A stretch of DNA of 64,000 nt from Leptodactylus fallax (GCA_947044405.1 CAMRHE010001096.1:62001-126000), one strand, 5' to 3'. Shown: positions 23,538 through 34,826, counted from the first letter of the stretch. The notes: generated by a model not told the origin, from the sequence alone. Translations and numbers: made by a program.

Positions 23538-25592
23538 CAGAGGCGTAGCTAGGGGTTGAGCACAGGGGGGGGCGAACATGTACAAGTGGGCCCCAACTTA
23601 GGTATACCGATATTATCACTATACGGTGAGCGTATAGTGGTATATATCGGATCTACACAGGGCTTTGCAAACGATTTAGGCAAATACAGTGCAGTAACAT
23701 TTAGTGACTTACCGGTGACGTCTCTGACTAATCGTTCACATCCCCCGTCTCTTTCACCTGGACGGCCATGACCACTTCTTCCAGTCTCTGTAAAGTTTGC
23801 AGCACAGACATCTTTGGCTCCTCACTTTTCCAGGCACCTGACCCACATTGTCCTCACCTGCACACCCATCCTGCTGCTACCCCCAATTATAAAATATATA
23901 ATATAACCCCCCATAATAATACCCACAAGTGCATCTTTAAATTAATAACTTCCCTGTGTACCCACTTTAAATAGTTCCCCTTATTAATAATGACCCAGGT
24001 GTTTCCTAATTAAAAAGTAAACAAAAGGTAAAAATAATTAATGGGGTTCCAAGAATCGGGACCCCCAGGATCAGCCGTTTGAATGAACCATGGTACCTGT
24101 GTAAGCGCCGTGACACCTTCTCTGTTTCCATAGCGTCATTCTTTTCATAGCGGCCATGTCATGTAACAGCCTCGTCCTATACATGTCTATGTGACAAGGC
24201 TGGAATGACATCACACGGTCACTATACACAGACAACGTGTGTTATAAACAGGTGCCATGGCCCCTACATACAGCTGATCAGCGGGGAATCACTTATCTAT
24301 TATTGATGATCTATTCTGAGAATAGATCATCAATTAAAAATGAGCTGGAAAACTCTTTAAGCCTAAGGCCCCATGTGGCGTCCCGCAGCAAAAAAGCGCT
24401 GTTCTTCCTGCTGCGCTTTGCACAGAAAGTTTGCAGAAGTTTCCTCTCCGGACTTTCTGCTTCAATTATATCTACAGGGAAACCAGGAGCGTTTCCATAG
24501 GAATGCTGCGATTTCCAAAACCACGACTGTTTTGGAAATTGCACCATGTCCACTGTGCATATTTTACCACAAAGTGGGGATGGGATGGGGCCCCACGTGG
24601 CAAAAACGACACGGGAAAAAAATGCGGCGTTTTACAGTTCCTGCAAAGTGGATGGGATTCTAGCAAATCCCATCCACACATTGTGGAAAAATGCGTGCAG
24701 TGGACACTCTGCGATTTCCAAAACCGTTGCGGTTTTGGAAATCGCAGCATGTCAATTATACCTACAGAAACACTGGCGGTTTCCATATAGTTATAATGGA
24801 AGCAGAAAGTCTGCAGAGGAAAAATCTGTGGCCCTTCTCTGAAAAGCGCTGCGGGAAAAAACACAATGTTACTGCCACGGTTTTTCCTGCAGTGCTTTTT
24901 TGCTGTGGCCCGCTACGTGGGGCTTTAGTCTTAATAAAGCCCAAGTGTCACTTTTATTAAATTAATTGCCCCCTCATATTATGCCCCTGATTCCCTCTGA
25001 CATAAATACTGCACCCCTAATGACCTCTTATATCGATGACCACCCCCTTATGTTCATAATGCCTCCTAATATAAATAACCTCCCCCCTTGTACCCCGTAA
25101 TAACCCTTATATAAATGACCCCCCTTATGTTGATAATGCCCCCTCCCTTATAGTTATAATTGCCCCTCCTAACAACTCCTTATACTATTAAAATACCCAC
25201 AACTAAGCTAAAACAAAACAAATATAAGTTATACTTACCTACCAGCAACCATGACGAACGGAGCCGCCGCTTTCTCTTCTTGACCCGCGCTCTGTGCGCA
25301 GGATCCACGCACAGGGAGTCAGCGTCTCAGCGTAGGAGGCGCAATGTTGTGACGTCATCGCGCCGCCTGTGCTGATGACTGTGTTCTCGTTGTCATGTAA
25401 ACCGCAGGCCTGAAGTGGCTTGTGGTTTACAAGACAGGAAGTGGCAGGAAGCGTTTTAACTAGATCGGTGTCTGCAGACACCGATGTAGTTAAAAGTAAA
25501 AGATGTATTAATGGTGGCCCCGGGGTGGGCCCTAAAATGTCAGTGGGCCTGGGGCAGCCGCCCCCTCTGCCCCACCGCTAGCTACGCCTCTG
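23538..25592 (-). mobile_element. hAT-type non-autonomous element 2, opposite orientation
   Basis: Ends are CAGAGGCGTAGCTAGGGGTT and CCGCTAGCTACGCCTCTG, with TCAGGAGC on the left (23530-23537) and TCAGGAGT on the right (25593-25600), a 7/8 target duplication. The interior from about 23700 to 24260 is the reverse complement of about 22130-22690 in element 1 (for example GGCCATGACCACTTCTTCCA), and the GC-rich block near 25310-25390 mirrors 20885-20945. A hairpin-rich MITE (24359-24931) is nested within. Confidence 0.9.
24359..24931. mobile_element. MITE with stacked internal hairpins
   Basis: Outer arms are TAAGGCCCCATGTGGCGTCC and, on the other strand, GACTAAAGCCCCACGTAGCG. Inside lie several palindromes: GTGGATGGGATT with its complement near 24649-24675, and a perfect 18-bp stem CTGCGATTTCCAAAACCG with a TTG loop at 24709-24747. 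A weaker version of the latter is at 24505-24545. No protein frame is credible; the reading frames on both strands mirror each other because of the palindromes. Confidence 0.7.
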
Positions 25593-25794
25593 TCAGGAGT
25601 AAATTGTGGGGTGCTTTTTTTCCTTTAACACCTTGTGAAAATGAAAAGTTTGGGGATAAAGTGACATTTTAGTAATTTGTCATTTACATATATCATTGTT
25701 AATAAAATCTGTGAAATGGCTGTGGGGTCAAAATGCTCACTATACCCCTTGTTAAATTCTGAGAGGGGTGTAGTTTTCAAAATGTTGTCACTTT

Positions 25795-26022
25795 TAGGCT
25801 GAGACCCCACATTGCGGAAACGCAGCTTTTTTGTTGCAGATTTTGCTGCTGTTTTTAGAGCCAAACCTAGGAGTGGCTACAAAAGGAATAGGAAATATAT
25901 AGGAAGTTCTTATATTTCTCCCTTCTGCTCAATCCACTCCTGGCTTTGGATCAAAAAAACCGCAGCAAAATCTGCAATAAAAAAAAAGCTGTGTTTCCGC
26001 AACGTGGGGCCTCAGCCTTAGA
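25795..26022. mobile_element. Fold-back MITE, near-complete palindrome
   Basis: The left arm GGCTGAGACCCCACATTGCG and the right arm (reverse strand) GGCTGAGGCCCCACGTTGCG pair over almost the whole 228 bp, including GCAGATTTTGCTGC and CCAGGAGTGGATTG-type segments. It is inserted in the piggyBac-related host block. A copy without the outermost arms is at 29058-29235. Confidence 0.85.
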
Positions 26023-26855
26023 AGGTTTCCATTGTATTGGTACGCTAAGGGCTCTGCAAATGAGACAAGACACCTGAAAACTATTCCAGCAAAACCTGCT
26101 TTTCAAACACCCAGTGTCGCTCCTTCCCTTCTGTGCACTGCCCTGAGCCCAAACATCGGTTTATATCCACATGTGGGGTATTTCTGTGCTCGGGAGAAAT
26201 AGTCTCACAAATTGTGAGATGCATTTTATCATTTAACCACTTGTGAATATTTTATGGATAAATTAATGTATTATTGAAAAAATATCAAATGTCTGAATTT
26301 CTATTTTGTTTTAATTCCCGTGAAATGCTTAAAGGTTTAACAAACTTCCCATATCCTGTTTTGAATTATTAGAGGGGTGCAGTTTTGAAGATGGGGTTTC
26401 TAATATATAGGCCTTTATAGTCCCCATTCAGAACTGAAGTTGTCCCTAAAAAAAAAATAGTCTGTGAAATTTTCTTGTAAATCTGGAAAATCGCTGTTAC
26501 ACTTCTAAGCCTTCTAATGTCCAAAATACATTAAAGGACAATTAAAAGATGATGCCGATATAAAGCAGAGATATGGTAGATAATATTTATTAATGTATTT
26601 GGGTGTTATGACTATCTGTCTAAAAAGAAGAGAATTTCACATTTTCAAAATTATTTTTTAATAAATAAATACAAAAATATTGATCAATATTTACCACTAA
26701 CATGAAGTACAATGTTTCTCGAAAAAACAATCTCAAATCACTTCTGTAAGATAAAACGTCTCAAAGTTATTGCCATATAACGTGACACATGTAAGTTTTG
26801 TAAAAAGAGGCCAGGTCCTCAAAGTACTTTTAGGCTGTGTCCCCAAGGGGTTAAT

Positions 26856-27270
26856 AAAAAAAACAAAAAACAACACATTAAAGATAACATTACATTAATC
26901 CCTGATCCCAAAATGTTTAATAAAAAATAAAAAGAACGTTATAAAAAGCCATTGAAAAGTGTTACGTTCTCCAAAATAGCATCAATAAAAATATTAGGCT
27001 TTTCCACAATTCTCTTACCATAAAATAATTAAAGGCGATGTCCAGTTTCAGCAAATAAATGTCATTGGTTGTATGAAGAAAAGTTGTATAATTGTCCAAT
27101 ATACTTCCAGTATCAATTCCTCATGGTTTCCTAGATCTCTGCTTGTTGTCATTCTTTGTTTTCTTCATGTGATGGACACACAGGTGCATGGCTCGGTACA
27201 GTCACAGCACAGGAATCAGATATCTACTTTGTACTTTTGCTCTGGAGACACAGAATAGTCAGTGGCTGTA
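26856..27270. other. No recognisable feature
   Basis: AT-rich sequence after the TTAA at the piggyBac end. It contains no long frame with family resemblance; a 61-codon plus-strand frame at 27073 has no recognisable content. The segment around 27030 (AAAGGCGATGTCCAGTTTCA) has the look of an interspersed repeat but I cannot assign it. Confidence 0.3.
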
Positions 27271-28930
27271 ACTTGATAATGATAATGCTGAATTCAGCTC
27301 TTTCATCCATATTGATGACAGAAATTTTGGCTGTAACTGGACATGCAAAATGGTTAGTGCAGCTTTGGCTTGAACTAGAGTGTAAGAATGGCAAGTGCAG
27401 CTCTGGCTGTAACTGGGGAGTCAGATTGGTAAGTGCAGTTCTAGCTGGAACTAGAGAGTCAGATTGGTGAATGCTGCTCATGTACTAATTGTAGGATTTG
27501 ACTGGTGAATGCAGCTCTAGCTGGAACTAGAGAATTAGATTGGTGAGTGCATTTCTCGCTGTGACTCTAGAATCAGAATGGTGAGAGTGGATCTGACTGT
27601 AGCTTGACACTCAGAATAGTAAGTGCACCTCTTAGTGTGACCCTAGAGCCAGAATTGTGAGTGCAGCTGTGGATGGAACTAGAGAATCAGAATGGTGAGT
27701 GTAGCTCTATCTATAAATGTAAAGTCATTATTATGAGAGCAACTTTGGCTGTAACTAGAGATTCAAAATGGTGAATGCTGCTCGTGTACTGATTATAGGA
27801 TCTGACTGGTGAATGCAGCTCTAGCTGGAACTAGAGAATTAGATTGTAAATGCAGCTCTGGCTGGAAATGGAGAGTCAGATTAGTGAGTCACTGTGACTC
27901 TAGAATTAGAATGTGAAAAGTGGCTCTAACTGTAGTTTAGAAGTCAGAATAGTAAGTACTGCTCTCACAGTGAATGGAGAGTGAGGGCATGCTCATACAT
28001 AGGAATCTGCCACAGATTTCGGAGCGGATTCCGCCCCTGAATCTGCAGCAGATTCCTCCCTGAGTCTGCCACCTATTGTTTTTAATGGAAGGCAGAGATC
28101 ACAGCAGGACACACGAAAAAATCAGCGCCCTGTTCAGGAGTCCCTGCCGATTAGGCCCATACATCCAGGCCTAATCAGTAGAGGAATGCCGCAATGTAAT
28201 ACCGATGCCATCGGCATTCTGTTGCCACAATACCACGGCCAAATACAGCTGTGGAAAATGAAGAGGAATTTCTCTTCATATTCCGCCGTGTGAACTTAGC
28301 CTTAGAGTAGTGAGTAGAACGCTTACTGTGAAAGGACAGTCAAAATGGTCAGTGCAGATCTAGCTGGAACTGGAGAGTCAGACTGGTGAGTGCAGTTCTC
28401 GCATTGAAAGATGCGCTGAAATGGTGATTGCAGCTCTGGCTATGAATGGAGAGTCAAATTAGTTTGGGCAGCTTTGGCTCTAATTTCAGTATCAAACTAG
28501 GAAGTGACTGTTTTGTAGAGCCAGAATACTGAGTGCAGCTCTGGATGGATCTGGATAGGTGAATGCAGCCCAGGTGAAACTGAAATGTCAGACTGATGTC
28601 GCTCTAAATGAATAGTTATAGTGGTGAGTGCAGCTCTGGTTGTGAATGGGCAGTTAAAATGTTAAGCGCAGCTTTGACTGTAACTTTAGAGTCAGAAACG
28701 GAATTGCAGTTCTTTCTTGCTGTGACTGGAGATTCAAACTATTGAATGACGCTCTGCCTGGAGCTAGATAGTCAGAAAGATGAGTGCTGCTTTTGCTGTG
28801 ACTGGAGAGTGTTGCTTTGGAACTAGAAAGAACTAGAAAGTAGTAATGGTGAGTGCAGATCTGGTTGTAACTGGAGAGTTAGACAGGTGAGTGAAGCAAT
28901 GGCTGTGACTGGAGAGTCAGAATGTGTGTG
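27271..28930 (+). repeat. 38-bp minisatellite, interrupted by a MITE-like insertion
   Basis: Units such as GGTGAATGCAGCTCTAGCTG plus GAACTAGAGAATTAGATT repeat at a steady 38 bp (for example five consecutive units from about 27506), with heavy point variation elsewhere. The array runs to about 27975, is broken by non-repeat sequence at 27985-28305 and resumes to about 28930. Small frames in it are repeat-derived. Confidence 0.88.
27985..28305. mobile_element. MITE-like insertion within the 38-bp minisatellite
   Basis: The edges read GAGGGCATGCTCATACATAG and, on the reverse strand, CTCTAAGGCTAAGTTCACAC, an imperfect inverted pair. The interior has paired stretches such as GATTAGGCCCATACATCCAG/GGCCTAATC and GAATCTGC/GCAGATTC. 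Minisatellite units flank it on both sides. Confidence 0.5.
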
Positions 28931-29057
28931 CAAGTGAGGCGCAGAAGGAACAATGTGGCACATCTATAGAGCAAGAATGGATCGTGTGCCGAAGATGCGC
29001 CACATTTATACACACCTATGCCAGAAAACTGGTGTAAATAGGTTAGTACATTCCTTC

Positions 29058-29235
29058 TGTTGAGTTTTTGTTGCTTTTTTATTGCAGATTTTGCTGCAGT
29101 TTTTTTATTCAAATCCAGGAGTGGATTCAGCTGGAGAAAGAAGTATAAGCACTTTCTTTATATTTCCCATTTCTTTTCAATCCACTCTTGGCTTTGGATT
29201 AAAAACAGCAAAAAAAAAAAAAAAAAAATCGACAT
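29058..29235. mobile_element. Partial copy of the fold-back MITE at 25795
   Basis: GCAGATTTTGCTGCAGTTTT and CCAGGAGTGGATTCAGCTGG on the left pair with CAATCCACTCTTGGCTTTGG and an A-rich run on the right. The GGCCCCAC outer arms are missing. Frames of 61 and 84 codons across it are by-products of the palindrome. Confidence 0.7.
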
Positions 29236-29990
29236 GTGGGTGTAAATATCATTTTATCATTATGGTTCAGGCTGTTACAATAGCGGTTATACCATACATG
29301 GTTATTTTTATTATCTTTAACACTTTTACAACATAAAACCCCTTTGTCGTCTTTACATTGTTGTCTTTTTTAAAATCATTTCACTATATGTAATTTATTC
29401 TGCAGGCTCCACTAGGGGGCCTCACAGTGCTTTGATATAATAATCATATAACGCTCTGGTGTACTCATTGTATCAAAGCGTTATTGTCTATCAGCATAAA
29501 CTGACAGGCATTCTATTAGGACAAGCCTCTGGTCAGGAAGCCTTTGTGAGGACCCTGCTGCCATGACAATCATCAGAACCTATGACCTCACAAAGCACAT
29601 GACATCATCAGCTCTAAATCATAAATTACATCTCCTGAGTCTGACAGATGGTAGAGGTCCAGTCCAGGTAAGTAGCACAGATATTCTCTCATATAACAAA
29701 TGCTCGGCCGCTGCTCCATTCATACAGGAGACATTGGTGTTTTTACTCCGCTTTCCTTTTACGGATTATGGCGAGGAACTGCTGGGGGCGGGGCCAGCAG
29801 ATCACCAGTTCAATCATCATTTATGCCAGTATTTCCCTAGTGATCGACTCTAGAGATAAAATAGAGAGATTTTTTTTTTTAATTTGAGGATATTCTAATG
29901 AAAAAGGGTGAAAATGTTCCTGAGATTTCTCAGTGTTGGATGCATAGGAGGCCAACTGGACGCATGGAGAATTCTGGTGTTTTCTGATGG
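29236..29990. other. No confident feature
   Basis: Mixed sequence with GGCTGTTACAATAGCGGTTA near 29270 and a stretch at 29400-29530 (CACTAGGGGGCCTCACAG) that looks like old interspersed repeat. A 96-codon plus-strand frame (29563-29853) has no family resemblance and no splice or promoter context I can support. Confidence 0.3.
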
Positions 29991-29994
29991 TTTT

Positions 29995-30330
29995 CTATAT
30001 AGGTAAAAATATATATATCAAAATATTTATATGTAGAGATTGTTAGTAATATCAGAAATAAGTACCTCTATATTCAGTTTGTGTTTAGTGTGTGCATATA
30101 TAGCTGTATATTTGTATTTTTAGAAATCAAAAGTATTGTCAGTTGTATTTGTAAGTGTATATACAAGTTGTGTTTATAATTGTAAATAGTGTCAGTGATA
30201 AATATGTCTATATTCAGTATGTGTAAGGTGTGGGTATATTTATCTATATATGTATATTTAGAGATTGTAAGTATTGTCCTTAATAAGTTTGCCTAGAATA
30301 TATGTGCAGTGTGTGTATATATACAGTATA

Positions 30331-30368
<38 letters not shown>

Positions 30369-30517
30369 TATGTATTTTTAGAAATTGAAAATAGAGTCAA
30401 CAATATGTATCTTTGTATACAGTGTGTGTAATGTGTATAATGAGTATATATCTAAATATATGAATAGACATTCTAGTTAATATTAATAAGTACCTCTATG
30501 TACTGTATTTGTAAGGA

Positions 30518-30551
<34 letters not shown>
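29995..30551. repeat. AT-rich tandem array, right orientation, block 1
   Basis: Units with TCAGTAATAAATATGTCTAT, TTCAGTATGTGTAAGGTGTG and TATATTTAGAGATTGTAAGT recur every 60-120 bp with (TA)n runs at about 30332-30366 and 30516-30551. The same array continues after the L1 insertion at 32680. Confidence 0.7.
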
Positions 30552-30554
<3 letters not shown>

Positions 30555-30872
30555 TTCAAAGAAAACGTCAAAGACAAAAGAAATACAAATCGGATAAATC
30601 CGACTTCCAAACAAACAGGAGTCGGTAAACAATCCAGATGGGGGTCAATAACAAACAGGAAGACAAGGTGTGAGACACTCGCATTAATACTCATAACAAG
30701 AGGTAGAGTGGGAAGGGAAGAGGAGAAGACCAACAGCAGAGACAGAAACAAGGGAAGGCAGAGATTGAAGAAAAGAGGAAGGGAAAAAAAAGGGGGGCGG
30801 GGGGGGGGTGGAAAGGTGGGATTAGGAGCTCCAGTAACCCTACCACCGCAGGCAGGGTCCATATGGCACAGC

Positions 30873-31349
30873 CTAGCGTACAAGGTCCCTATAATCCTGT
30901 GAGCCCTGGAAAAGGAGATGAAGGACTTGTGTATGTTCCAGAGGCACGCAGTGAGATCCTCCATGGTCTGTATTTACCTTACATATCACCTGGTGAACCC
31001 CGTCCCAAAAGTCCTTCAGCCCGGCACACTCCCAGAAAATGTGCAGAAGCGTTCCCTTCTCCATGTCACACCGCCAACACCTCAAAGAGGCTGATGGGAA
31101 GATACTGTGCAATTTAGAAGGAACATGGTACCATCTGGTCAAGAGTTTATAACCAGCTTCTTGATATTTGCTCGCAATGGAACTCTTGTAGGCAAATTCA
31201 AGAATTCTAGAACACTGTAAGTCTGAGAAGACAGTATGTAGGTCATTTTCCCATTTAGTCAGGAATGCAGGCTTGTGGCCCAGAGGGGGGGGGAGACCAG
31301 CAACAGATAGAATTTGGAAAGGGAGTGTCTGTCCCTGGAAAGAGGACAC
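30873..31349 (-). pseudogene. L1 ORF2 C-terminal part
   Basis: Minus strand: LTKWENDLHTVFSDLQCSRI, YKLLTRWYHVPSKLHSIFPS and CWRCDMEKGTLLHIFWECAG, the last being the Cys-rich segment near the end of L1 ORF2 proteins (CxxC...H...C), thought to help RNA binding. The frame is open for 158 codons but lacks everything upstream except the short RT piece. Confidence 0.85.
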
Positions 31350-31399
31350 AGTTGGAGGCGAAGTGATTGGGCATAATGAATAGCGTTTATGACCTTCAC

Positions 31400-31660
31400 G
31401 GTGTTGTCCCTTGCCTCACGAGTAGGAACAAAGCCACCCTAGACGGAGTGCACTAATCAGGCAGGAGGGGGGCCAATCTCATCGTAATTATTTTTGCTAA
31501 AATTTTTAGGTCAACATTAAGGAGGGATATCGGCCTGTAGCTGGCATACAGCGCAGTATCTCGGGGACAGTCCAGAAATAAAGTAGGCAGCCGGAAAGGC
31601 TTTCGATGAGGCATCGGATGAAGGAAAGTCATGGTAGGCGACAACCTGAAGAGATGCATC
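31400..31660 (-). pseudogene. L1 reverse transcriptase fragment (fingers region)
   Basis: ALYASYRPISLLNVDLKILA and KIITMRLAPLLPD on the minus strand match the conserved SYRPISLLN.D.KILAKIL start of L1 reverse transcriptase. After a stop, GGFVPTREARDNTVKVINAI continues the domain. The catalytic YxDD block that should follow is deleted; the sequence passes to ORF2 C-terminal codons. Confidence 0.88.
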
Positions 31661-32679
31661 CAATCAGGAAGGGCGCTTCACTTAGTTCTCCATAGCACGC
31701 CGCTGTCGAGGCAATGTTGGAGGAGGAAGAGCGGCCATCAGAAGTAGAAGGCAGAGGAAACACCAGTCAATCAGGAAGAGAGATTTCAGGTAGGTCTCCA
31801 CTCTGTGCACAATAGTTTCCAAGTCCACCTTGGTGGGGATAGAACTGAGAAGAATCCAAATGCCCGTCAGCAAATGGCGCTTACATTTGCGGCCAAGAGA
31901 AACAGTCAGGAGTGGAGGAATCAGACAAATCTGAAGGAAATGGCGAACGGAAAGCTGCTGGAGTGGACTGAACATCAAAGCCATTGGGCCCCAGATCGGG
32001 GGTAGATGCCTGCATCCACAGAGAGCGGTTTCCTGAGGATCCCAGATAGGGTGGCTGTAAGCAGGGCCCCCTGCTTTAAGGGTCAGGAGAAGTTAGCAAG
32101 CTCAGCAAATGTGCCTCTGTAGGTCTGCAGGGGCAGTGTGGGGGTTGAGGATCCCCCAGGTACAGAGGGAGGCTGAGAAGGAGGAAAGCCAGGGGTCAAT
32201 GCAGAGAACTGTTAAGGCTGATTAGCGGACCCTACAGCATGTACAACAGTCTCTGTGGGGAGGCTCAAGCTCACCAGGGGGACAGCAGCTGGAGGGGAGC
32301 TGCCAGCAGAAGGCTGACGAGACACTGACCTCGGGGCAGAGGGCTGGAGTTGGAGGGTCTGCAGAGGTTTGGGGCTGCCATCTTGGATCCGGCCGGGCGA
32401 AGAGACCACATGCAGCAGGGTAGCCGGGACCCGCTGTGCTGGAGGACGGTGCCCTGGAGCTGCTGTCCGGAAGAGAAACAGGAGCCGCAGCCAGCAGAAA
32501 CTTAGAAATCTGCGGCTCCGAAGCTTGGAAAGAGGAGCCCTTACGACCCAGGCGGCGTATCATGGCTACAGAAGAGCGCAGGCCCGGAACCGACCTAGGG
32601 AGAAGCTAGAATTCTACTTGGGGTCCAGGAGTTTCTGAGAGATATGTCTAGAAAGACGCCATGTTCAGAACACGCACCA

Positions 32680-33134
32680 GGCGTGTATATATTTAAGATT
32701 GTAAATAGTGTCAGTAATAAATATGTCTATATTCTGTATGTGTAAGGTGTGGGTATATTTATCTATATATGGATAGTTAGAGATTGTAAGTAATGTTAGT
32801 AATAAATAACTCTTTATACTGTATGTGTATGGTGTGTGTATATAGATATATCTGTATGTTTAAGATTATAAATATTGTCAATAATAAATATGTCTATATT
32901 CAGTATGTGTAAGGTGTGGATATATTTATCTAATGTCTGAAACAAAAAAGTGCTTTTATATACATTATGTGTACAGTATGTGTATGTATTTTTAGAGACT
33001 TTTAAATAGTATCAACAATAGATACATCTGTATAAAGTGTGTGTAAGGTGTGTGTATATATAAATATCTATGTATATGTAGAGATTGTAATTAAATTTAA
33101 TAAAAAGTACCACTATATACTATATATGTTTGGC

Positions 33135-33178
<44 letters not shown>
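32680..33178. repeat. AT-rich tandem array, right orientation, block 2
   Basis: Continuation of block 1 after the L1: GTCAGTAATAAATATGTCTA, GTGTAAGGTGTGGGTATATT and TTTAGAGATTGTAAGT-type motifs repeat, ending in a (TA)n run at 33138-33178. Confidence 0.7.
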
Positions 33179-33181
<3 letters not shown>

Positions 33182-33597
33182 AGGTATGTGAGCCAGAGGG
33201 CGCTGTGGAGCGACCCAGGCCCAGCCCTGAAAAGGTCTTCAGCCACACCTTTGAGGGGGGTGGCGTGTAACTCCAGAAGGCTGGAGTATCCTGCATGGAG
33301 CAGGAGGTGGTGGACCAGCGGCACAGATAGACGGTCTGTGCCAGAGGGCTGGCGTCCACAGAGACTCTTTGCTAGAGCTGAGCAAGAGTCAGGCTAGTGA
33401 GGGGCTCTATAAGTGAGTTAGGGCCCTAACAGCGGCCTAGGTTTTGTTTTGTTATGTTGCCCTTAAGCTGTAATAAAGCCACTTTGTTTTAAATTGGCAC
33501 CGTCTGAACGCTGTCTCACCGGCGCCCAGTACCACGAACCACCGCTGTTGGGACCAGGAAAAGCCACCATTTGAGTCTAATTCCCCAAGCTGTCACA
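33179..33597 (+). mobile_element. Probable solo LTR 1
   Basis: A GC-richer block in AT-rich surroundings. It starts TGTAGGTATGTGAGCCAGAG or, alternatively, at 33187 (TGTGAGCC) and ends CAAGCTGTCACA, giving TG...CA and a short TGTGA/TCACA inverted repeat. It holds a polyadenylation signal AATAAAGCC near 33473. Because the target is TA repeat, no duplication can be verified. No internal retroviral-type genes are present. Confidence 0.62.
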
Positions 33598-33898
33598 ATA
33601 TATCTATCTATATATATATATATATAGATAGATATACACTGTATATATATATCTATATATGTATATTTAATATTGAAATTAGTGTCAGTAATACATATGT
33701 CTATATACAGTATGTGTGGGTATAGAAGTATTTATATGTAAAACTTGAAAGTCATGTTAGTAATAAGTATCTACATTATGTATAAGGTTTGTGTATGTGT
33801 ATATACAGATTGTAGATAATGTCAGTAATAAATATAATAAATATGTCTATATTCAGTATCTGTAAGGTATCGGTGTATGTATATATATATATATATTT

Positions 33899-34377
33899 TG
33901 TGAGAAGGTGACAGGCAGAGTGTTGGAATCACGGTATATCTCCCCCAGGTTTCTGACATACGTCTGGTCCAGGGCAGGTCTTGACTAGGCCTCAGGCCCA
34001 GGTGTGGGTCCTGGGCTCGTTACTGGGCTATAAAAGGCTGAAGAGCCTACAGTTCAGGTCAGATCCTGGGAGTGAGAGGAGGTGCCTGGGTCTGTCCTGA
34101 AACACAGAGTCTGGTACTGTGCTACTTTGTTTTGTTCGTGTGGTTGATAGTAAGCCACACCTATAGTTAGTTTTTACTGTTTAGTTAGTGCTCGGACAAG
34201 CAGGGTTTTGTTTTACGTTTTGCCTGAAGTTAAGGCTGTATTTTATTTTGTGCCTGACGTAAGGTTTATTTATTTTTGCTGTTTTTCCAAATAAACCTGT
34301 TTTGCACCAGACTTCGTGTGCCTGTCTCTGACTGGTTGGGTCCGCACCACTGCTGCTACCGAGCTACCTCCCCCACA
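33899..34377 (+). mobile_element. Solo LTR 2 (copy A of the duplication)
   Basis: Starts TGTGAGAAGGTGACAGGCAG and ends CTCCCCCACA. A TATA box (GGGCTATAAAAGGC, about 34024) and a polyadenylation signal (CCAAATAAACCTG, about 34288) lie in the order expected of an LTR. The same LTR is at 61721-62188. Both are in TA-rich array, so the target duplication is unreadable. Confidence 0.8.
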
Positions 34378-34702
34378 ATATATATATATATTTAGAGATT
34401 GTAAGTAATGTTAGTAAAAATTAACTCTTTATGCTCTATGTGGTGTGTCTGTATATAGATTTATATGTATGTTTAAGATTATAGATATTGTCAATAATAA
34501 ATATGTCTATATTCAGTATGTCTATATTCAATATGTTTATATTCAGTATGTGTAAGGTGTGGGTATATTTATCTATATACAGTATTTAGAGTTTGGAAGT
34601 AATGTCCGATACTAAAAAGTACTTCTATATACATTATGTGTACAGTATGTGTATGTATTTTTAGAGACTTTTAATTAGTATCAATAGGTACCTCTGTATA
34701 AC

Positions 34703-34737
<35 letters not shown>

Positions 34738-34792
34738 CACATATATATGTGTATTTAAGATTGTAATTAAATTTTATAAAAAGTACCTCTAC

Positions 34793-34824
<32 letters not shown>

Positions 34825-34826
34825 TA
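34378..34826. repeat. AT-rich tandem array with GT runs, block 3
   Basis: Same units as blocks 1 and 2, with (GT)n at 34704-34724 and 34799-34823. The left part (34378-34668) is missing from the second copy of the duplication. Confidence 0.7.

Larger units (their letters stand above)
20490..26855 (-). mobile_element. Non-coding piggyBac-related element hosting two hAT insertions
   Basis: Host sequence is in three blocks, 20490-20766, 23246-23529 and 25601-26855. They contain stretches such as CTCTGCAAAAGTGGCATGAC, CCTTCCCTTCTGTGCCCAAA and ACCACATATGGGGTATTGC, which also flank the piggyBac transposase genes at 51287-54010 and 55860-56640. The right end is CCCCAAGGGG followed by TTAA (26849-26852), the mirror image of TTAACCCCTTGGGG at 51287. 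No transposase codons remain. The left end is not visible. Confidence 0.6.
30555..32680 (-). mobile_element. L1-type LINE with internal deletion
   Basis: Flanked on both sides by the AT-rich array, so it is an insertion into it. On the minus strand it starts (32680-32222) with leader and an ORF1 N-terminus (from 32563, MIRRLGRKGSSFQASEPQIS), then PTKVDLETIVHRVETYLKS (ORF1-like, about 31780-31860), then a piece of reverse transcriptase (31453-31660) and the end of ORF2 (30873-31349). The reverse transcriptase core is deleted. The 3' tail (30555-30870) borders a TA run. Confidence 0.75.

Noticed and set aside
24237..24960. Several overlapping frames of 80-130 codons on both strands
   Set aside because: They reflect the palindromes of the hairpin MITE; the peptides on the two strands mirror each other.
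30498..30902. Plus-strand frame of 134 codons, basic, starting with YIYIYIY
   Set aside because: Its start is a TA repeat and the rest is antisense to the 3' part of an L1.
33899..34377. TATA box plus polyadenylation signal as a possible host gene
   Set aside because: The block has TG...CA ends, an exact second copy at 61721-62188 and no coding frame, so a solo LTR explains it better.
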